This document shows, in pieces, positions 1 through 5,010 of a DNA stretch of 5,806 bases; the stretch's first letter is position 1, and every line of letters starts with the position of its first letter. The notes below the pieces were generated by a model. It worked only from the letters and a program-made list of their open reading frames with translations. It was not told the DNA's origin and did not search any database. Both the position numbers and the translations under genes were made by a program. The DNA is from Ktedonobacter sp. (lineage in GTDB: Bacteria > Chloroflexota > Ktedonobacteria > Ktedonobacterales > Ktedonobacteraceae), in contig DMFQ01000006.1 of the NCBI GenBank assembly GCA_003450555.1, positions 3,014 to 8,819 of the forward strand. The letters are read 5' to 3'.

Positions 1-302
1 TGCACCTGGCTCAGTCCTACGATGCTCACGCTTATCACCAGTGCCATGGGATTACTGCTACTATACTCGATAGTGAAAAGATGAGACTGGCTGGCGACGT
101 ACGCTGGATAATATGCACTGAAGATAGCAATCGGTATGCGCGCACAAATATGCACAGGTGGCTGATCGCCACAGTGCTCCTGATTCGCAAAATTACTCTG
201 TTGGTAGTGTGCGTAGGATTGTAGCCCTCCCACAACGTAACCCCCGGAGAGTCCAACGAGCACGAAAAGTGTGAGGAGCAGAATTATGAGTCGTGTGCGC
301 AT
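1..302 (-). CDS. Partial gene: uncharacterised secreted or membrane-anchored protein (3' end beyond left edge)
   Basis: Reading leftward from ATG at 302-300, the frame stays open for 100 codons to the window edge, so the stop and C-terminus are missing. The N-terminus is a classic signal or anchor: MRTR, then a leucine/valine-rich hydrophobic stretch (about residues 5-18), then a small-residue region (GLSGG, 17-21). There is no lipobox cysteine. The rest (about 30-100) looks extracytoplasmic, with two cysteines (C44, C53) that could form a disulfide, and beta-prone segments (IPIAIFSAYY, ALVISVSIVGL). An in-frame TAG lies immediately upstream of the ATG, so no longer start exists. An AAGGAG site (318-323) lies upstream, but its 15-nt distance from this ATG is long, and a three-codon ORF sits in between. 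A good promoter precedes the gene. I do not recognise the family; the function is unknown. The coding call rests on the signal peptide, the promoter and the open frame. Confidence 0.72.
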   Translation of the reverse strand, partial: MRTRLIILLLTLFVLVGLSGGYVVGGLQSYAHYQQSNFANQEHCGDQPPVHICARIPIAIFSAYYPAYVASQSHLFTIEYSSSNPMALVISVSIVGLSQV

Positions 303-314
303 CTATTCGTTCAT
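303..314 (-). other. Three-codon leader ORF (Met-Asn-Glu-stop) abutting the next start
   Basis: The sequence just before the leftmost gene reads ATG AAC GAA TAG ATG. A complete three-codon ORF therefore ends exactly where the secreted-protein gene begins, in the same frame. The AAGGAG site at 318-323 is 3 nt from this first ATG, which is short, and 15 nt from the gene's own ATG, which is long. The ribosome could initiate on either. Termination followed by immediate re-initiation would give coupled expression. This may equally be chance. Confidence 0.3.
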
Positions 315-317
315 TCG

Positions 318-323
318 CTCCTT
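318..323 (-). promoter_or_regulatory. Shine-Dalgarno site for the leftmost gene and its mini-ORF
   Basis: AAGGAG on the minus strand is a strong anti-SD match. It is the only such site upstream of ATG 302. The 15-nt spacing to that ATG is suboptimal, and an intervening ATG at 314 is closer. Confidence 0.55.
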
Positions 324-376
324 ACGATGACAAAGAGGCCTTTATTCGTTTAAAGTCTGGCACTTGCTTGGTTGCA

Positions 377-406
377 ATTATACCATTTAAGTATAGCGCT
401 TTCCAA
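377..406 (-). promoter_or_regulatory. Sigma-70-type promoter with extended -10, driving the leftmost gene
   Basis: On the minus strand there is a TTGGAA -35-like hexamer (406-401), an 18-nt spacer, and a perfect TATAAT -10 (382-377) preceded by TG-G, which makes an extended -10. The predicted transcription start is near 370, giving a leader of about 68 nt that contains the AAGGAG site and the mini-ORF. The position in the gap between the DUF2877 stop (546) and the secreted-protein start (302) is what one expects of a separate transcription unit. The assignment is from motif matching only; the rest of the 303-545 gap shows no gene and no clear intrinsic terminator. Confidence 0.6.
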
Positions 407-545
407 AATGTATCTTTTTGTACTACCCCCCTCCCTCAATTGCCTTGTAGAGCCACTTTATGTTAAACGATACTAGCATTTCACACGAGTACCGGTGGGT
501 CGCTGACCTTACTTTTTGGCTAGCATGAATAGAATTTTGCACTAT

Positions 546-1439
546 TTAATCTGCTTCAAAAACTTGCAGGCCGAGGAGAATGCCCTGTAGAAGATCATAG
601 CCGGAGGTTGCGCCCATAGCTGATACCGTCCTGGTTGCTGTTATGAGCATTGTCTCATTAGCGCTGCTAATAGTCTCCAGCAGCGCTTTGATGGGCTGTG
701 CTACATTTCCTTCTGCTGCATAGCCTAACCAGCACCGGCTGAGAAGATGTGTCTGCCGCCTGGCAACGGTCATAATTTGCTGAAATGCTTCGAGAAGACG
801 GGGTTGAGACCCGTAGAGTAGCCAGTTGATCGCCATCCATCCTGCCAGTATGTCATCGCCTGTTGGTGTTAAACCGGGTCCACGACCACAGAGTCTGCGT
901 GCCATAGGAAGTACATCGATTTTGTACTCGCTCTTAAGAGCAGCAAAAGATGGTGGTCTACACCCTTTGAGGGCATCTGCAAAGAAAGAAGAGGAATCTC
1001 TTGATTTACCCTGTGAATGCCTGCTAGATGAGGAACTGGCCGCAAGGTATCCTGCCAGCCATTCCCTATTTTTCACTACGATGTCCCTATCCAATTGTGC
1101 TGGCCTGGAGATATGAGGATCCCACTGTGTGCAATAAGAAAGATCTAGCGAACAATTGGCTGCTTCGATGACGATGCGCTGTGCGCCAAAGATAACTGGC
1201 ATACCAGGACGGAGCGCAGTGAAAGGGTACGTTCTGGGAAGAGAGGAAAGTTCAAGGCCATTGGGCATGCGCGGCGAATTGGCCGCGTTAAGCGAGAGTA
1301 CCAGGTCACCTGGAAAGACTATATTAGCGGCAGCATCGAAAGCACTGTGTATCATTCCACGCTGTGCTTTACCCGCTGCCGCTGTCGCGAGCAAGGTGCT
1401 ATAGGAGGTTGCCCTGGTTAAAGCAAGACTCCCCACCAT
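546..1439 (-). CDS. DUF2877 family protein (relative of E. coli AllH/YlbF)
   Basis: This is a 297-residue protein, likely cytoplasmic and without a signal peptide. The hallmark is the glycine-rich motif GRGPGLTPTGDD at residues 185-196, followed by a helix (ILAGWMAINWLL). A C-terminal motif GATSGYDLLQGILLG (276-290) matches the family's usual G-x-T-S-G-x-D-x-L-x-G ending. Residues 134-152 are a serine-rich low-complexity stretch. Known of the family: E. coli AllH (formerly YlbF) is one of three proteins needed for oxamate carbamoyltransferase activity in allantoin breakdown, with AllF and AllG. No such partners are visible here, so I do not transfer that function. The start is ATG at 1439, only 6 bp after the stop of the YggT-like gene and in the same frame. 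There is no clear Shine-Dalgarno site, so translation is probably coupled to the upstream gene. The stop is TAA at 548-546. Confidence 0.88.
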   Translation of the reverse strand: MVGSLALTRATSYSTLLATAAAGKAQRGMIHSAFDAAANIVFPGDLVLSLNAANSPRMPNGLELSSLPRTYPFTALRPGMPVIFGAQRIVIEAANCSLDLSYCTQWDPHISRPAQLDRDIVVKNREWLAGYLAASSSSSRHSQGKSRDSSSFFADALKGCRPPSFAALKSEYKIDVLPMARRLCGRGPGLTPTGDDILAGWMAINWLLYGSQPRLLEAFQQIMTVARRQTHLLSRCWLGYAAEGNVAQPIKALLETISSANETMLITATRTVSAMGATSGYDLLQGILLGLQVFEAD

Positions 1440-1445
1440 TGGTAT

Positions 1446-1940
1446 CTATTCTTCGGGCTTAGGAGGAGTAATGGAGATACGAACGAGTCTCCTCAAGAGC
1501 CAGAAGATCAATGCGTAGATGCCCATGGCTATCAACGTTGTCCATTCAAAAGCCTGGTTCGAATGAAGCGATGGATTACTTACAAGATTGCTGAAAGGAA
1601 GAAGAATAACGTTGGTCAAAGCGTAGAGAAAACTCGCGAAAATGTTGTCTGGAGACGCGCCGATAAGCTTGAAGAGAAAACGCAGCAATAATGCAATCTC
1701 CAGCACAATAGCAAACCATTGCAGAAAATCGTTGACTTTGCCAAAAACGAATGCGAGTGTTTGACCGGGAGGTTCTTGTAGTATCTTCTCCCCTTCGTCT
1801 ATTGATTCACTATAGGCCGCACTTTCGAGGACAGGCTGTGGCATCTGCTGAACTGGCTTTGGCGGTAAATCTGGCAGCGGAGGGATGATATCTGTTGATT
1901 GCATATTAATTGGGTCGTTCGGGTACGGATTATTGCGCAT
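1446..1940 (-). CDS. YggT-like integral membrane protein with proline-rich N-terminal extension
   Basis: This is a 164-residue protein when started at ATG 1940. The frame is open back to a TTG at 2030, but ATG 1940 has a near-perfect GGAGGTGA Shine-Dalgarno site at optimal spacing, while the TTG has none usable. Residues 1-60 are hydrophilic and proline-rich (IIPPLPDLPPKP at 18-29), probably disordered and cytoplasmic. The C-terminal part carries about three hydrophobic segments: 72-93 (with LLLRFLFKLIG), 98-120 and 131-151, followed by a basic tail. The pattern LLRF..KLIGA.P.N.F..FLYALTN..L.PF resembles the YGGT family (PF02325), small membrane proteins of poorly defined role, some linked to cell division or osmotic tolerance. 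Known YggT proteins often carry two repeats; this one appears to carry one. It is the first gene of a two-gene unit with the DUF2877 gene. The family call is by motif memory and moderately secure. Confidence 0.82.
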   Translation of the reverse strand: MRNNPYPNDPINMQSTDIIPPLPDLPPKPVQQMPQPVLESAAYSESIDEGEKILQEPPGQTLAFVFGKVNDFLQWFAIVLEIALLLRFLFKLIGASPDNIFASFLYALTNVILLPFSNLVSNPSLHSNQAFEWTTLIAMGIYALIFWLLRRLVRISITPPKPEE

Positions 1941-1945
1941 CCTGG

Positions 1946-1953
1946 TCACCTCC
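1946..1953 (-). promoter_or_regulatory. Strong Shine-Dalgarno site that fixes the YggT-like start
   Basis: GGAGGTGA on the minus strand matches the 16S rRNA 3' end over eight bases. It lies 5 nt upstream of ATG 1940 (8 nt measured from the GGAGG core). It decides the start at 1940 over TTG 2030, whose nearest purine run (AAAGGGAA) is only about 2 nt away. Confidence 0.85.
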
Positions 1954-2104
1954 AAAACCTGTGGATCTGGCGTTTTAAAGTATGCTTGTGCTGCTGAAGG
2001 GTCGGGCGAAGAAAAAGAATGGGATACCAATTCCCTTTGAAACCCCTCACGCCTTCAATGATAGCTTAAAAACACCATCCTTACGTATATAATATCTCTC
2101 ACCG

Positions 2105-2113
2105 ATTATAACA
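2105..2113 (-). promoter_or_regulatory. Probable extended -10 promoter for the YggT-like/DUF2877 operon
   Basis: On the minus strand TGT-TATAAT (2113-2105) is a perfect -10 hexamer with the TGn extension. No good -35 is seen 16-18 nt upstream, where the DUF2079 stop codon region lies; extended -10 promoters can work without one. Transcription would start near 2098, giving a leader of about 158 nt before ATG 1940. The element lies only about 20 bases past the end of the DUF2079 gene, in an AT-rich gap where chance matches are fairly likely. Confidence 0.45.
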
Positions 2114-2131
2114 TGATTTGTCCCTATTATG

Positions 2132-3958
2132 CTACGTCGAGCGCCTGACGAGTAGCACAACTCCCTCCGTGCGAGCAAGTTCAATATATTGGCCAGAACG
2201 TATCAAATGATTGATCTCGTTGTCAGTTGATACCCGATCCTCGGGAAAGACTGCGTTGAGATCAACAATAATATATTGGACAGTGGAAGGCGTATCGGGA
2301 CTGGAATCGCTGATGGAGGGAAAGACCGCCAGGCGCTGCCGTTCACTCACGTGCGGATTGAGGTTGCTACCGGCTGAGATGGAGGCGTCAGCTGGAATCA
2401 TGGATAGAAGCCTTTGAATGTTTTGTTCACGGGTGCCAGGAAAATGATCAGCCCAGAAATTGTTGAGGGTTGGTGCGATAACTATGAGATTCAATGCAGC
2501 CATCACTAAGATCCAGGCGAAGGTGATCCATTGGAGACGCAGCACCGGGACTCCTCTCGCCAGCGGTTCCATGCGCTCACTGAAGCTCTGCCACTTGATA
2601 GAGAGCATGCACACTAGTGACGTACGTCGCGTCTGGATAAATGCTATGAGACGAATAGAGGCTGGATTCTGCTGTACCCGCTGGGGTACTCGCTTCATAC
2701 TGTCCAGACCTGCGCTAAGCCACGTGTTGATAGCGGCAGCGAGGCGCTTGTACGCGCTAGAAAAAGAACGTGCGAGGGGTTGCCATGGCGTGAGAGGCGC
2801 TGCTTCGTCCTGTGCCTGTGGAACCGTTATTGAAAGTGCCTGCCGCTTCATGGGGGCGTACCCCTTGGGAGACCATGGCCCATTTTCACAATCTTCTCCA
2901 CGCCAGGTTTGCCAACAGGTGATCAGGCGTCTTGTACCATGAATTGCCGCGAACATCACAAACGGGATAATGGCGGCATTGTAATGATACACCCCGCTGT
3001 AGAGTAAAGGGTCGGTGCTCAAGAGATTCTCTGCCAGTCCAGGTAGGGCCAGGAGGAGCCACTCTGGAGCCAGTAAGCAGAGAAAACCCGTGCTGCGAAA
3101 GAGGCTGGCCAGGTAGTAGAAGCGGTCAAATGTAATGAACGTGGTGAAGAGTAGCCAGGGATGAACGATCACGTTTCCGATAGCTGCACTAGGCGAACTG
3201 CCTAATATCTCGTAGCGGTACCAGAAATTATTGTGCTGTGTACCCGGGTAGAAATGCGGGATGATGATACCAAAGGCCATAAAGCTCCAGAGGAGACTGC
3301 CGATCGTCAAGGCAATACCCAGGCGCGGTAGTTTGTACTTCCAGATCAAGAAGAGACCCAGAATCGCAAGGGTGAAAGGTATATCTTCTTTACAAGCAGC
3401 TGCCAGGATACAGGCCAGGATAAACCACCCGTAGCGTCGGTAGGTCAATGCCAGTACAGCATAGAGTAGAGAAGGCGTGGCGAGGCTGATGGGATGAAAG
3501 TCGAAGATGTTGAGTCCGAGCAAAGCAGGCGAAATGAGATAGATTACAGCCATCAGCGTTGCCAGAAGAGGCCACTCTGGAATGTACTTGCGCGTCAGTA
3601 AGAAGACGGGCAAGGCTCCCGAAGCGAGTGCCAGTGTCTGGAAGATCAGCAGAAGGTGTGGGTCTGCGCGGAAGGCGTAGAGTAAGGACAACGGCAGGAG
3701 AATAGGTTCAAAATGCAGTGCAAGGCGCGTTGGTGGTCCATACCAATCAACTGCCTGGTTCGTGAATTGAAACCAACGGCCGTGAATAGTATTCCAGAGC
3801 ACCTGGTCCATATTGCCGAGATCGAAAGCGGTCGCCTTAAATGTATCATAGCGCAGCGTGGCCTGAAGGCTCATTACAATAGCGTATACCAGTATAGCCA
3901 CTAACAAGAGCCACCAGGCAGCCCGCTGCTGTTTGCGCGCGTCAAAGTGCTTTATCAT
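2132..3958 (-). CDS. DUF2079 multi-pass membrane protein (GT-C-like)
   Basis: This 608-residue protein has about ten membrane segments. Segment 1 covers about 14-33, and the loop after it carries ATAFDLGNMDQ (42-52). Next come LHFEP (81-85), a helix with a conserved QTLAL..GALPVF (107-119), FDFHP (152-156), KEDIPF (190-195), and a YHYNAAIIPF motif (324-333). These motifs and their order mark the DUF2079 family (PF09852), membrane proteins whose layout resembles GT-C glycosyltransferases. By analogy D47 in the first extracytoplasmic loop is a candidate catalytic acid, but no activity is established. Residues about 346-472 form a long basic hydrophilic insertion before the last membrane helix (476-497). 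The C-terminal domain (500-608) is soluble and probably extracytoplasmic. ATG 3958 is required to keep segment 1 whole; no clear Shine-Dalgarno site precedes it. It follows the DUF457 gene by 25 bp and is probably co-transcribed with it. The stop is TAG at 2134-2132. Confidence 0.88.
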   Translation of the reverse strand: MIKHFDARKQQRAAWWLLLVAILVYAIVMSLQATLRYDTFKATAFDLGNMDQVLWNTIHGRWFQFTNQAVDWYGPPTRLALHFEPILLPLSLLYAFRADPHLLLIFQTLALASGALPVFLLTRKYIPEWPLLATLMAVIYLISPALLGLNIFDFHPISLATPSLLYAVLALTYRRYGWFILACILAAACKEDIPFTLAILGLFLIWKYKLPRLGIALTIGSLLWSFMAFGIIIPHFYPGTQHNNFWYRYEILGSSPSAAIGNVIVHPWLLFTTFITFDRFYYLASLFRSTGFLCLLAPEWLLLALPGLAENLLSTDPLLYSGVYHYNAAIIPFVMFAAIHGTRRLITCWQTWRGEDCENGPWSPKGYAPMKRQALSITVPQAQDEAAPLTPWQPLARSFSSAYKRLAAAINTWLSAGLDSMKRVPQRVQQNPASIRLIAFIQTRRTSLVCMLSIKWQSFSERMEPLARGVPVLRLQWITFAWILVMAALNLIVIAPTLNNFWADHFPGTREQNIQRLLSMIPADASISAGSNLNPHVSERQRLAVFPSISDSSPDTPSTVQYIIVDLNAVFPEDRVSTDNEINHLIRSGQYIELARTEGVVLLVRRST

Positions 3959-3983
3959 CTACGAAAAAAGTCTTGCCTGTTTC

Positions 3984-4583
3984 TTATATTACAATAATAG
4001 ACGTATAGATGCCTACGCCAACCAGGATCATGAACGACCACACAATCACGAACTCTGGCCACGTACCCGTGCAAAAACGCCAATGCGGATTCGGCGGAAA
4101 ACCAAAGCGTTTATGGTTTGGCCAGAGCAGCGGCACTCCGCCTTCAGTCATCCCATCCGCCGCAATATGCATGATACAACCAAATAAGACCGCAAAAAAG
4201 ACTAAGTGTGTAGCACTTATAAATTGTGCCGGGAGCGTAAGCCCTCGTTGATCCAGTAAATAGGTCACCAGTTGTTCCAGGCCTAGCGCCATCAGCGATC
4301 CAATCAGCAGGCCCAGTAGACTATGAAACAGCGTGCGATGACCTGCGAGATGCTGTATTTCTTTGCTAATCCAGCCGAGTTTGTGCCCAAACGTGCTGCG
4401 TGCATTGTCGATGTCTGGCAGTAGCGCGCCAAAACCAACCATTGTGTAATAGATAACCTTATTTACAAGCACCCCGATGGTAATACCTTTTACTCCTAGC
4501 AGGGGATCGCCAGTTAAGTGTACCACACTGTCCAGGACAACCCCCGCCGTCAAACCAACCAGTAGATGGGATCTACCTTCCAT
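3984..4583 (-). CDS. Membrane-bound metal-dependent hydrolase, DUF457/YdjM family
   Basis: This is a 199-residue protein when started at ATG 4583. The frame extends upstream to a TTG at 4646 (21 more codons), but ATG 4583 has an AGGAG site 10 nt away, gives the family's standard N-terminus (MEGRSHLLVGLTAG), and the predicted promoter -10 lies inside the longer frame. Candidate metal ligands sit in the family order: H6, LLPDIDN at 54-60 (D57, D59), GHRTLFHSLL at 81-90 (H82, H87), and HIAADGMTEGGVPLLWP at 139-155 (H139, D143). Hydrophobic segments lie at about 7-24, 40-56, 85-105, 126-142 and 178-199, so it is an inner-membrane enzyme. The family (PF04307) is assigned as predicted metal-dependent hydrolases; E. 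coli YdjM is LexA-regulated, and the substrate is unknown. It is first in a two-gene unit with the DUF2079 gene, and a promoter at 4625-4653 precedes it. The family call is firm; the reaction is not known. Confidence 0.9.
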   Translation of the reverse strand: MEGRSHLLVGLTAGVVLDSVVHLTGDPLLGVKGITIGVLVNKVIYYTMVGFGALLPDIDNARSTFGHKLGWISKEIQHLAGHRTLFHSLLGLLIGSLMALGLEQLVTYLLDQRGLTLPAQFISATHLVFFAVLFGCIMHIAADGMTEGGVPLLWPNHKRFGFPPNPHWRFCTGTWPEFVIVWSFMILVGVGIYTSIIVI

Positions 4584-4593
4584 CTGTTCTTTT

Positions 4594-4598
4594 CTCCT
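4594..4598 (-). promoter_or_regulatory. Shine-Dalgarno site that fixes the DUF457 start
   Basis: AGGAG on the minus strand lies 10 nt upstream of ATG 4583. The upstream in-frame TTG at 4646 has no purine-rich site before it, so this site supports the 199-residue form. Confidence 0.75.
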
Positions 4599-4624
4599 GT
4601 AAAATGGATATGTATTCTTGAGCC

Positions 4625-4653
4625 ATTTTAGGGAAATTTGTTCCAAATAGCAA
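4625..4653 (-). promoter_or_regulatory. Sigma-70-type promoter for the DUF457/DUF2079 operon
   Basis: On the minus strand there is a TTGCTA -35 (4653-4648, 4 of 6 consensus), a 17-nt spacer, and a TAAAAT -10 (4630-4625, 5 of 6). Transcription would start near 4618, leaving a leader of about 35 nt that contains the AGGAG site and so excludes TTG 4646 as a start. The spacer contains GGAA-N5-TTCC (4644-4632), a small inverted repeat placed where a repressor could bind. The motif fit and position are good; no direct evidence. Confidence 0.55.
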
Positions 4654-4680
4654 GTGCTGAACTGGCACGATGTATGATAG

Positions 4681-5001
4681 CTATGGTAATTCTGGCAGGC
4701 TCACTAAAATGGCATTGTCCTCTACCTTGACGGGGTAGGTTAGAATATCCTGGCGTGCCGGGCCGCGCACCACTTTGCCGGTACGCACATTAAACTGGGC
4801 TCCGTGCCAGGGACAGGTCAAGATATCGCCATCAAGCTCGCCCTCGTTCAGAGGGCCGCTGATATGGGTGCAGTTATCGGTGAAGGCGCATACATCACCA
4901 TTCACTTTTGCCAGGCAAATGGGTTCACCATCGACCTCGATAGCCATCATAGCGCCTTCTTCTAATTCAGCAAGTTCCGCTACTTTTATAAAATCGGTCA
5001 T
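4681..5001 (-). CDS. Rieske [2Fe-2S] ferredoxin
   Basis: This is a 106-residue soluble protein, the usual size of small Rieske ferredoxins. The cluster-binding motif is complete: C44-T-H46, 16 residues, then C63-P-W-H66, i.e. C-x-H-x16-C-x2-H, followed by GAQF and the typical GKVVRGPA segment (75-82). The two cysteines and two histidines would bind one [2Fe-2S] cluster. Proteins of this kind pass electrons from a reductase to a Rieske non-haem iron oxygenase (BphF/NdoA type); some serve as the small NirD-like domain of nitrite reductase. Nothing in the window identifies the partner. The gene begins 9 bp after the SDR stop, so the two are very likely co-transcribed. ATG 5001 is the natural start; the only purine-rich site (AGGG in the SDR tail) is about 15 nt away, so translation may be coupled. 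The stop is TAG at 4683-4681. Confidence 0.93.
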   Translation of the reverse strand: MTDFIKVAELAELEEGAMMAIEVDGEPICLAKVNGDVCAFTDNCTHISGPLNEGELDGDILTCPWHGAQFNVRTGKVVRGPARQDILTYPVKVEDNAILVSLPELP

Positions 5002-5010
5002 AGGTTTTTT

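Noticed and set aside
35..256. Minus-strand open frame of 73 codons at the left edge
   Set aside because: It is a shadow of the partial secreted-protein gene, which has a promoter and signal segment in another frame.
460..528. Plus-strand ORF of 22 codons in the gap 303-545
   Set aside because: No Shine-Dalgarno site and no plus-strand promoter; this length is expected by chance.
303..545. Search for an intrinsic terminator after the DUF2877 gene
   Set aside because: Short palindromes (GCTAGC, ACCGGT) and a purine-rich run are present on the minus strand, but no GC-rich hairpin is followed by a T tract.
826..1116. Plus-strand open frame of 96 codons
   Set aside because: It is antisense to the well-supported DUF2877 gene, including its GRGPGLTPTGDD motif region, and has no ribosome site or recognisable motif.
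2088..2110. Inverted repeat TATAAT-N11-ATTATA in the gap after the DUF2079 gene, giving a TATAAT on each strand
   Set aside because: The arms are only 6 bp of A/T, too weak for a terminator, and no plus-strand gene exists for the second -10 to serve. Probably chance in AT-rich sequence.
2460..2942. Plus-strand open frame of 160 codons
   Set aside because: It lies wholly inside the DUF2079 gene on the other strand, has no family resemblance, is rich in Arg and Cys as antisense frames often are, and has no clear Shine-Dalgarno site.
3959..3983. T-rich run between the DUF457 and DUF2079 genes as a terminator
   Set aside because: Six T residues occur on the minus strand but no stem precedes them; the 25-bp gap fits an operon junction.
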